Shown here: positions 1 through 5,116 of the stretch, piece by piece | Layout: each line of letters opens with the position of its first letter | How positions within the stretch are numbered: the stretch's first letter is position 1 | From: Caryophanales bacterium UBA5732 | GTDB lineage: Bacteria > Bacillota_I > Bacilli_A > Izemoplasmatales > Hujiaoplasmataceae | NCBI GenBank assembly: GCA_002419445.1 | Contig: DIGC01000116.1 | Span: 1-6,859 of the forward strand | Direction: 5' to 3' | DNA length: 6,859 nucleotides | Program-made: the position numbers and the translations under genes | The notes under the pieces: model-generated | Databases searched by the model: none | What the model was told of the DNA's origin: nothing | Seen by the model: the letters and a program-made list of their open reading frames with translations, nothing else

Positions 1-17
1 GTATTTCAGAGTTAATA

Positions 18-26
18 TGTTATAAT
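18..26 (+). promoter_or_regulatory. Extended -10 promoter for the first operon
   Basis: A perfect extended -10 element (TG, one base, TATAAT) lies about 43 nt upstream of the GTG start at 69. A -35 box at the usual spacing would fall off the left edge of the window, so only the -10 half can be judged. The predicted transcript would begin near position 33. Confidence 0.6.
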
Positions 27-54
27 TTAATTTTAAGCGATATTACATGGATAT

Positions 55-60
55 AGGAGT
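55..60 (+). promoter_or_regulatory. Ribosome binding site for the GTG start at 69
   Basis: AGGAGT ends 8 nt before the GTG codon at 69. This is good spacing and supports choosing this non-ATG start. Confidence 0.7.
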
Positions 61-68
61 TAACTTAA

Positions 69-719
69 GTGAAAAAACATAATTTAATTAAAACGATATT
101 TCGAGCAATTATCATTATTTCGGCTATTGTTGGGGTTATATTAAATTCTCTAGGATCGCTTATCCCCTTAAAACAATTTGCTTATTTTACAGTCCAATCT
201 AACGTTTTAGTTGCCGTTGTATATCTGGTGATGATTTTTAGTAACAAAGAAAACAATCTGATGAGACTTATTAATAATCAAGCAGTAGTAGCCATCATTT
301 TAACGGGTTTAGTCTATAATTTAATGCTTAAACCTTATATATCTGGTGATGAATATAGCCCAAATACATTATCTGATATTTTGGTTCACTCCTTAACTCC
401 AATATTAGTTTTTTTTGATTTCATATTCTTTACCAATCATGAAAAGCATAAAATTAATGAAATATTTTATAATCTTACATTTCCTATGCTTTATTGGATT
501 TTCACTTTAGTTTTTGTTGCTTTAGGCGAAAACTTTAACATTGGAAATACCTATATTTCCAATTATCCATATTTCTTTTTGAATATTCGTGCAGTTGGAA
601 TTGGCTACTTTTTGTTAGTAATCGCTTTTATCTTAATCATCAGTCTTCTTTTATATATTATCGAATGGTTTATCTCAAAAAAATTTAGTAAAAAAGGAGT
701 GAAAAATGGAAATATTTAA
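69..719 (+). CDS. Pr6Pr-like (FAR-17a/AIG1-related) six-helix membrane protein
   Basis: This 216-residue integral membrane protein has about six hydrophobic segments (roughly residues 9-31, 38-57, 66-87, 101-121, 133-153 and 175-200) and a basic C-terminal tail. It carries YFTVQSN at 39-45, an HSLTP motif at 107-111 followed by an Asp at 117, and YPYFFLN at 166-172. As I recall them, these are hallmarks of the bacterial Pr6Pr family, distantly related to eukaryotic FAR-17a/AIG1/ADTRP proteins. Those eukaryotic proteins are membrane hydrolases that use one Thr and one His; T41 and H107 are the likely equivalents here. Enzymatic activity in the bacterial family is inference. Translation starts at GTG 69 behind AGGAGT. 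The 3' end overlaps the next gene by 14 nt, so the two are co-transcribed and probably translationally coupled. The substrate is unknown. Confidence 0.7.
   Translation: MKKHNLIKTIFRAIIIISAIVGVILNSLGSLIPLKQFAYFTVQSNVLVAVVYLVMIFSNKENNLMRLINNQAVVAIILTGLVYNLMLKPYISGDEYSPNTLSDILVHSLTPILVFFDFIFFTNHEKHKINEIFYNLTFPMLYWIFTLVFVALGENFNIGNTYISNYPYFFLNIRAVGIGYFLLVIAFILIISLLLYIIEWFISKKFSKKGVKNGNI
695..701 (+). promoter_or_regulatory. Ribosome binding site inside the upstream gene
   Basis: AGGAGTG sits within the last codons of the Pr6Pr-like gene, with 6 nt between its AGGAG core and the ATG at 706. It fixes the start of the second gene inside the first. Confidence 0.75.
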
Positions 720-1887
720 ATATAACAAAGACAAAATTACCAGAATCAATAATTTTATGAAAAAATTGGTAGAATTAAATTCATCTGAGGAAAAAGTGAA
801 GTTATATAAAGAATATGAACAAGAGATTCTCGCAATCACTCCCTTAGATATTTTCTATCTTGATTTTTATCGTGATGATTCTACACTTACTATTTCCGAA
901 ATTAAAGAAAGCGCTAATCGATTTGTCAATGTTTTCCATAAAGGTTTAAGCCCTTATTCAAATTTAGGTGATAATTTGTTATTTAAGGAGCTAATTAAAG
1001 AAAGCAAAAGAATCGAAAAACATTTGGCAAAGATTAAGCCATATTACAAAAGAGAAGTAATATCTGCCAATAAACAAGAATTACTTAAAGTATTTAATGA
1101 ATGTCAGGTGTTCGATTTAAAGTTTCAAAAATTTGAAAATATTATATTTCCTAACCTAGAGCGAATTCTTCCGTCTAGTAAGCCTCTAGAAGTTCTCTGG
1201 GAACTGCATGATGATTCAAGAACTTTATTAAAAAAAATAATCAATTTGTTAGAATCTGATGACGCACTTGAAGAAGAATTAATAAAGCAAATAGGCACTT
1301 ATCATTATTTGATTTTTGGAATTAATCAAAAGGAAGAATTAATTCTTTTGCCAGTGATGAAGCAACTATTACCTAATGAGAAGCTCAACAAAATATATAA
1401 TGAATGCTTAGAAATCGGCTTTGTTTTCAACAATGAAAAATTAAATCCTCTTGAAATGAATAAAAATGAGAACTTGGTTGGATACTTCACTAGCAATACA
1501 GGAAAAATGAGTATTTCGCAGTTAATTTCGATGTTAAACCATCTACCTTTTGATATAACTTTTGTCGATAAGGATGATGTAGTTATATATTATAATGAAA
1601 ACAAAAATCGACATTTTCCGAGAACTCCTTCTGTAATTGGAAGACTTGTAAAAAATTGTCATCCTCCAAAAAGTGTTCATATTGTCGAAGGTATAATTGC
1701 TGATTTTAAGGCTAACAAAAAGGATTTTGAAGATTTCTGGATTAATTTTAAAGGCCAAACTTTATATATTGCTTATTATGCAGTTAGAGACGAAAAAAAC
1801 AATTATTTAGGAGTTCTGGAAGTATCGCAAAACATCTCCAAATTTCAACAAATTGCTGGAGAAAAAAGACTTAGGGATAGCGAGTGA
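706..1887 (+). CDS. DUF438 / hemerythrin-like / PAS domain protein
   Basis: This 393-residue cytoplasmic protein has the three-part layout of DUF438 proteins. Residues about 11-81 form the DUF438 helical domain, about 82-240 a hemerythrin-like four-helix region, and about 272-381 a PAS domain. The C-terminal part is diagnostic: DITFVDKDDVV at 283-293, GRLVKNCHPPKSVHIVEGI at 312-330, FWI at 344-346, the AVRDE region near 359-363 and LGVLEVSQ at 368-375. Family members are thought to sense redox state or gases, or to bind a cofactor through the PAS domain; no output domain is present. The hemerythrin-like region lacks most expected iron ligands. The usual GHPxxTFxxEN segment is not recognisable near 82-95, and the usual His before RKEN is Lys139. 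H168, D169, E144 and E210/E211 remain. It may bind iron poorly or not at all. It overlaps the membrane-protein gene by 14 nt and ends with TGA. Confidence 0.85.
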   Translation: MEIFKYNKDKITRINNFMKKLVELNSSEEKVKLYKEYEQEILAITPLDIFYLDFYRDDSTLTISEIKESANRFVNVFHKGLSPYSNLGDNLLFKELIKESKRIEKHLAKIKPYYKREVISANKQELLKVFNECQVFDLKFQKFENIIFPNLERILPSSKPLEVLWELHDDSRTLLKKIINLLESDDALEEELIKQIGTYHYLIFGINQKEELILLPVMKQLLPNEKLNKIYNECLEIGFVFNNEKLNPLEMNKNENLVGYFTSNTGKMSISQLISMLNHLPFDITFVDKDDVVIYYNENKNRHFPRTPSVIGRLVKNCHPPKSVHIVEGIIADFKANKKDFEDFWINFKGQTLYIAYYAVRDEKNNYLGVLEVSQNISKFQQIAGEKRLRDSE

Positions 1888-1934
1888 ACAAAGGTCTAAA
1901 TTCAAGAGGATAAGTCAAAATATAAATAAAAAAT

Positions 1935-1960
1935 TGATGACTTAGGTCATCATTTTTATT
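1935..1960 (+). terminator. Rho-independent terminator of the first operon
   Basis: A 7-bp perfect stem (TGATGAC / GTCATCA) with loop TTAG is followed by TTTTTATTT. It lies 47 nt after the stop codon at 1887. A-rich sequence upstream of the stem could extend the pairing with the T tract. Confidence 0.85.
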
Positions 1961-2057
1961 TGAAGTCATGATTATTGAACAATTTTTGAAAAAATCCACT
2001 GATTAGTTCTATCAATTTAGATAAAATATTGTAGAAGAAATATGCTTAAAAGTATAA

Positions 2058-2148
2058 GGTAATAATTCTGGCAATAGCAAATATGATCGCATTGCGGAAG
2101 TAAGTGTTAAAATCACTAGAGTAAAAAGTGATGAATGCAGTTATTACC
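2058..2148 (+). other. Candidate structured RNA element (three-way junction)
   Basis: An 8-bp perfect closing stem pairs GGTAATAA (2058-2065) with TTATTACC (2141-2148). It encloses two smaller helices: GCAAT-A-GC pairing with GCATTGC around 2071-2096, and ATCACT/AGTGAT around 2112-2132. GCATT near 2090 can instead pair with AATGC near 2134, giving a competing fold. I do not recognise a known riboswitch consensus or a tRNA. No intrinsic terminator follows it directly. Chance pairing in AT-rich DNA is a real possibility. Confidence 0.2.
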
Positions 2149-2232
2149 AATGGGCATATTTTCTAAGACTTTGATTTAGATAATAAGAATGCAAAAAAAG
2201 CTTTATAAGAAAATGTAATTTTCTCCTATTTA

Positions 2233-2241
2233 TGATAGAAT
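2233..2241 (+). promoter_or_regulatory. Possible extended -10 promoter upstream of the ligase-like gene
   Basis: TG, one base, TAGAAT forms an extended -10-like element with no clear -35. It would give a leader of about 70 nt before the ATG at 2321. Confidence 0.3.
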
Positions 2242-2298
2242 GATTTACCGGAAGTAAAAAAAAGAGTCTTTTTAAATGATTTTGTATTGCATTTAGAG

Positions 2299-2304
2299 TA
2301 TAAT
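2299..2304 (+). promoter_or_regulatory. Possible -10 box close to the ligase-like gene
   Basis: A perfect TATAAT lies only 16 nt before the ATG at 2321. It has no TG extension and no convincing -35. If used, transcription would begin near 2311, at the ribosome site itself, giving an extremely short leader. Confidence 0.3.
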
Positions 2305-2310
2305 TGTTTC

Positions 2311-2315
2311 GGTGA
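2311..2315 (+). promoter_or_regulatory. GGTGA ribosome binding site deciding the ATG start
   Basis: GGTGA matches the 3' part of the extended Shine-Dalgarno (AGGAGGTGA) and lies 5 nt before ATG 2321. The alternative GTG start at 2312 is inside this site and has no ribosome site of its own, so ATG 2321 is preferred. Confidence 0.5.
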
Positions 2316-2320
2316 CTTAT

Positions 2321-3613
2321 ATGTTTAAAGAAAATTTCTTTCAAAGTTTTACATATATAATCGCTTTAAGTGTTATGACATTGTTTTTTTGGTTTTTTGG
2401 ACTAGAAGAAATTGGAATGCCGCTTTTTGCGATTGCAGCTGTAGCGACTTTGAGCTTTAATAAGAATGGAATCACCGTTGTACCGCTCTTTATGAATATG
2501 ATGTTTATGGTTAGTCAAACTGAGTGGTCTTTGGACTTGATTCCTGTATATTTGTACATTTTGCCAATAGTGCTTATTATTGGCTTTTTAGTTCATATCA
2601 TAAGATTTAGACCAAAATTATTTACCGGTAAATTACTTTATCCATTGTTGTTGCTTTTAGGTGTGATGCTTTTGTCGATGATAAATGCTGAATTTATTGA
2701 TATTAATTACATGTTTTATTGCCTTATTGGGTTGTTCTATCTACTGATTTATTTTTTCTTCAAAGGTAGTGCCAAGGGAGATAATTTACAATTTATAATA
2801 AGATTGTTCGTAATATCGGGTATCCTGGTTTCCTTTCAAGTTTTGATTTTTTACTTACGAGTTGATGACGTAGTTTTAGCTCTTGAAACTAAGAATCTTG
2901 ATTTAGGATGGGGAATATCAAATTTTGTTGCGACGTATTTAATTATTTTTATCTCAGCGACATTCTATTTCATTAAAAAATATAAACTACACATTTTTTG
3001 GATTCTGGTAGCGGCTTTTGAAATTATTATGCTTTTTTATACATTATCACGTGGCGGTATATTTGCTTTCATTATTACTTTTGTGCTTTTAATATATTAT
3101 CTGTTCCATGGTTATGATCATAAATTTTCCATGGCAGTGAACGTCGTTATTGGCGTTGTCGTTGTTATTATAACTATTATCCTTGCTAGAGAGTACTTTG
3201 CAGCGGTTTGGCACAGACTATCAGACGGTTTCTTTGTCGATAATGGCCGTTTTGATCTATGGGGACAAGCTTGGGAAAAGTTTAAATCTCATCCAATCTT
3301 TGGCGCTGGTTTATTTGCGAGAGTTAGCGATTCATATTTTGGTTTTTACCATAATACTTTTATCCATACAATCGCGACTTTAGGTTTAGTCGGACTTGCT
3401 TCCGTCATTTGGCAAATAGTGGAAATAGTCAAAATGTTTATTAACAAATGGACTGTTGAAAAATCGATTTTATTAATCGCTCTTCTTGGTGCGAATATTC
3501 ACGGAATGGTTGATAATGTCTATTACATGCCACAATTTATGATTATCTTCTTCATTATCATCGCAGCTGTAGAAAATTATAACGAAACAATTGTGGAGGT
3601 AGAAGTAAGATGA
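2321..3613 (+). CDS. O-antigen ligase / polymerase-like membrane protein (Wzy/WaaL type)
   Basis: This 430-residue polytopic membrane protein has about 10-12 hydrophobic segments. The family pattern is clear in the C-terminal half: SRGG at 243-246 (R244), then a large extracytoplasmic loop with GRFDLW at 309-314, HPIFGAG at 324-330 and FYHNTFIH at 342-349, then LGLVGL in the next helix. In the WaaL family, essential Arg residues and a loop His act in glycan transfer; R244, R310 and H344 are the obvious candidates here. Family members join or polymerise undecaprenyl-linked glycans at the outer face of the membrane. With no sign of an outer membrane, a capsule, cell-wall polysaccharide or exopolysaccharide role is more likely than LPS ligation, but the substrate cannot be told. 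No glycosyltransferases are adjacent. The stop overlaps the next start (ATGA), implying translational coupling with the cation exporter. A start at GTG 2312 would add three residues. Confidence 0.8.
   Translation: MFKENFFQSFTYIIALSVMTLFFWFFGLEEIGMPLFAIAAVATLSFNKNGITVVPLFMNMMFMVSQTEWSLDLIPVYLYILPIVLIIGFLVHIIRFRPKLFTGKLLYPLLLLLGVMLLSMINAEFIDINYMFYCLIGLFYLLIYFFFKGSAKGDNLQFIIRLFVISGILVSFQVLIFYLRVDDVVLALETKNLDLGWGISNFVATYLIIFISATFYFIKKYKLHIFWILVAAFEIIMLFYTLSRGGIFAFIITFVLLIYYLFHGYDHKFSMAVNVVIGVVVVIITIILAREYFAAVWHRLSDGFFVDNGRFDLWGQAWEKFKSHPIFGAGLFARVSDSYFGFYHNTFIHTIATLGLVGLASVIWQIVEIVKMFINKWTVEKSILLIALLGANIHGMVDNVYYMPQFMIIFFIIIAAVENYNETIVEVEVR
3595..3599 (+). promoter_or_regulatory. Ribosome binding site of the CDF gene
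   Basis: GGAGG lies 10 nt before ATG 3610, within the last codons of the ligase-like gene. It supports coupled translation through the ATGA overlap at 3610-3613. Confidence 0.7.
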
Positions 3614-4512
3614 AATCAGAAAAAAGAATGTTGATTTCTTTTATCTTAAATTTTTTATTCACTATTTTTGAATTTATTGGCGGATTGCTTACGAATTCCA
3701 TAGCTTTATTATCTGATGCTGTACATGACGCTGGTGATTCGATTTCTATGGCAGTTGCTATCTATCTAGAAAAAAAATCTAAACAAGCTAGAGATTATAA
3801 ATATACCTTTGGGTACTACCGATTTTCTCTACTGGGAGGATTATTGACTTCAATAATTCTTATAATCGGTTCTACCGTAGTTATTATAGAAACGATGAAA
3901 AGATTAATAAATCCTGAAGTAATTGATGCAGAGTTAATGATTTATTTCGCAATTGTCGGAGTGGTTATTAACGGTTTAGCTGCATATAACGCTTCTAAAG
4001 GAAAAAGCGCTAATGAAAGAGTAATATCGCTCCATCTTCTAGAAGACGTTTTTGGTTGGGTTATTCTTTTAATTGGTGCTCTGCTTATGAACTTTTTTGA
4101 TATCAAAATTCTCGATGCATTATTGTCCTTACTCTTCAGCATGTTTATAATTTATCATGTAATTAAAAACCTGAAAGTGATCCTTGAGGTTTTTCTGGAA
4201 AAAGTCCCTAAAGGATTTTCTGTCGATAAAATTCAACAAGAACTATCTTCTGAAGAACATGTTAGAAATATTCATCACATTCATCTTTGGTCAATAGAAG
4301 GTAATATTCCGATAGTGACTATGCATGCCAGATTATCTCATAAAGTTACCGTTGAAGAAGCCGCCGATATTACTAACAATTTGCGGGAACGTTTAAAAAA
4401 TATGGGAATATTACATTCTACAATTCAAATAGAATTTTTCGACGATCAATGCGATGATTTTAATTGCGATGATATCGAAACGAATAGTGACCATAAACAC
4501 CACCATCACTAA
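3610..4512 (+). CDS. CDF family cation (probably zinc) efflux transporter
   Basis: This 300-residue cation diffusion facilitator resembles CzcD/ZitB and exchanges a divalent metal for protons across the membrane. Six helices are visible in residues 7-190. The metal site is intact: H39 and D43 in helix 2 (ALLSDAVHDAGD) and H142 and D146 in helix 5 (LHLLED). This His-Asp/His-Asp set is typical of Zn/Cd transporters rather than the Mn type. The cytoplasmic domain (about 200-275) has the usual IHHIHLWS at 221-228, MHARL at 238-242 and TIQIE at 271-275. The last 25 residues form a Cys/Asp/His-rich tail ending in HKHHHH, a probable metal-binding or sensing extension. The length is normal for the family. 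It is translationally coupled to the ligase-like gene upstream. No metal-responsive repressor or operator is seen nearby. Confidence 0.93.
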   Translation: MKSEKRMLISFILNFLFTIFEFIGGLLTNSIALLSDAVHDAGDSISMAVAIYLEKKSKQARDYKYTFGYYRFSLLGGLLTSIILIIGSTVVIIETMKRLINPEVIDAELMIYFAIVGVVINGLAAYNASKGKSANERVISLHLLEDVFGWVILLIGALLMNFFDIKILDALLSLLFSMFIIYHVIKNLKVILEVFLEKVPKGFSVDKIQQELSSEEHVRNIHHIHLWSIEGNIPIVTMHARLSHKVTVEEAADITNNLRERLKNMGILHSTIQIEFFDDQCDDFNCDDIETNSDHKHHHH

Positions 4513-4525
4513 TCTGCTTTTTTTA
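4508..4525 (+). repeat. Terminator-arm repeat overlapping the CDF stop codon
   Basis: This 18-nt stretch (ACTAATCTGC, then seven T and an A) matches 5099-5116 at 17 of 18 positions. There it forms the right arm and T tract of a terminator. Here no matching left arm is visible just upstream; only a weak TAGTG/CACTA pairing with a long loop is possible. It is therefore at best a half terminator, and read-through into the next gene is likely. Bases 4508-4520 are also the exact inverse of 5077-5089. Confidence 0.6.
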
Positions 4526-4534
4526 TCTAAAATA

Positions 4535-4543
4535 TGGTATAAT
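4535..4543 (+). promoter_or_regulatory. Extended -10 promoter for the small GyrI-like gene
   Basis: A perfect TG, one base, TATAAT element lies 80 nt before the ATG at 4624. A second TATAAT lies at 4551-4556. No good -35 is present, because the spacer falls in the T tract. Transcription from the first element would start near 4550. Confidence 0.55.
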
Positions 4544-4558
4544 ATTACTATATAATAG

Positions 4559-4611
4559 AAAGGAGAGAGATTTAAATTAGACTTATTTATTAAGCTATTA
4601 AATTTAAATCT
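4559..4611 (+). promoter_or_regulatory. Remote Shine-Dalgarno plus leader hairpin
   Basis: A strong ribosome site (AAAGGAG, 4559-4565) has no ATG, GTG or TTG at normal distance. It is followed at once by an 11-bp perfect inverted repeat (AGATTTAAATT at 4568-4578, AATTTAAATCT at 4601-4611). An inner extension is possible (CTTA 4582-4585 with TAAG 4591-4594, loop TTTAT). The ATG at 4624 has no ribosome site of its own. If folded, the hairpin would bring the ribosome site to an effective distance of about 14 unpaired nt from the ATG. This bridging role is inference. Confidence 0.45.
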
Positions 4612-4623
4612 TATAAAGATTAT

Positions 4624-5088
4624 ATGAACCTTTTCATTCAGCAAATTGAATTGCCAAAAATGAAATTAGCCTATACAATCGCTTCTAACTATCGTGATGC
4701 TTACCAGAGGATCGAAAATTATCTATTCTTAGGAAATAAACAAATTGCCGACGCGAGATTATATCACGCAGAAATCATCACCATGAATAGTAAAATCGTC
4801 TTTCTTTATACTGATGCCTTAGAAAATGTTGAAGACTTCGATAAAACCGAAATCCAAGTTCTTGCGGTTGAAGCTGGTCACTACATTACTTTAAAAGTAG
4901 AAAAGCAATTCTACCAAGAAATTCTTTTTGAAAATAAAGATTTACAAAACCATTTTAATAAAGAAATCGAAGATTATTGTAAACTTCATGACGTTCATCA
5001 ACATATGCCGGCTTTTCCATATCTTGCAAATTCAACCGACGGAAAAGAACAATTATTTTTCCCGATTAAAAAAAATAAAGCAGATTAG
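4624..5088 (+). CDS. Small protein resembling a stand-alone GyrI-like effector-binding domain
   Basis: This 154-residue soluble protein has no signal peptide or membrane segment. The order of elements fits the GyrI-like/AraC effector-binding fold: an opening strand ending in ELPKMKLAYTIA (9-20), a helix (22-36), a strand pair (46-62), a second repeat-like strand VLAVEAGHYITLKVEK (79-94), a helix (about 96-121), then PAFPYLAN (129-136) and closing strand EQLFFPIKK (142-150). The resemblance is by overall pattern, not a strong signature, and the acidic pocket residue seen in BmrR/Rob-type proteins is not obvious at 129-133. Such single-domain members bind or hydrolyse small molecules or act as accessory inhibitors. 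No DNA-binding domain is attached. The next in-frame Met is M13. A stop at 4591-4593 rules out a much longer N terminus. The gene ends within a bidirectional terminator. Confidence 0.5.
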   Translation: MNLFIQQIELPKMKLAYTIASNYRDAYQRIENYLFLGNKQIADARLYHAEIITMNSKIVFLYTDALENVEDFDKTEIQVLAVEAGHYITLKVEKQFYQEILFENKDLQNHFNKEIEDYCKLHDVHQHMPAFPYLANSTDGKEQLFFPIKKNKAD

Positions 5089-5116
5089 TTATTTAAAAAC
5101 TAACCTGCTTTTTTTA
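5077..5116. terminator. Bidirectional terminator between convergent genes
   Basis: AGCAGATTAGT (5079-5089) pairs with ACTAACCTGCT (5099-5109), 10 of 11 bp with one A/C mismatch. The loop is 9 nt, and T5109-T5115 follows on the plus strand. On the minus strand the same hairpin is followed by CTTTATTTTTTTT. It overlaps the stop codons of both the small gene (5086-5088) and the metalloprotease gene (5114-5116), so one element ends both transcripts. Confidence 0.88.

Larger units (their letters stand above)
1961..2310. other. Intergenic region with no convincing gene
   Basis: About 350 bp separate the terminator from the next gene. All frames are broken by stops. The longest plausible stretch is 38 codons (2058-2171, plus strand) with no start codon or ribosome site. 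The region holds a foldable segment at 2058-2148, a small hairpin at 2208-2224 (AGAAAAT/ATTTTCT with a 3-nt loop and no T tract) and two -10-like sites near the next gene. It could be a regulatory or RNA-coding spacer, or the remains of a decayed gene. The sequence alone does not decide. Confidence 0.5.

Noticed and set aside
1543..1758. Antisense open frame inside the DUF438 gene
   Set aside because: It lies fully opposite the PAS domain, which carries clear family motifs, and it has no ribosome site.
2256..2275. A-run/GAGTC/T-run as a terminator
   Set aside because: The palindrome AAAAAGA-G-TCTTTTT has a one-base loop and only weak pairs, so it cannot form a stable hairpin.
2144..2344. Minus-strand open frame across the intergenic gap
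   Set aside because: It begins with TTG, has no ribosome site, overlaps the start of the ligase-like gene and has a low-information composition.
3183..3383. Second plus-strand frame inside the ligase-like gene
   Set aside because: It overlaps the conserved GRFDLW and HN motif region of the real gene and shows no family features of its own.
3942..4142. Antisense open frame inside the CDF gene
   Set aside because: It is opposite the region encoding the helix 5 metal site, with no ribosome site or recognisable product.
4411..4644. Minus-strand frame spanning the CDF end and the leader of the small gene
   Set aside because: It covers the repeat, promoter and hairpin of the plus strand and has no recognisable product.
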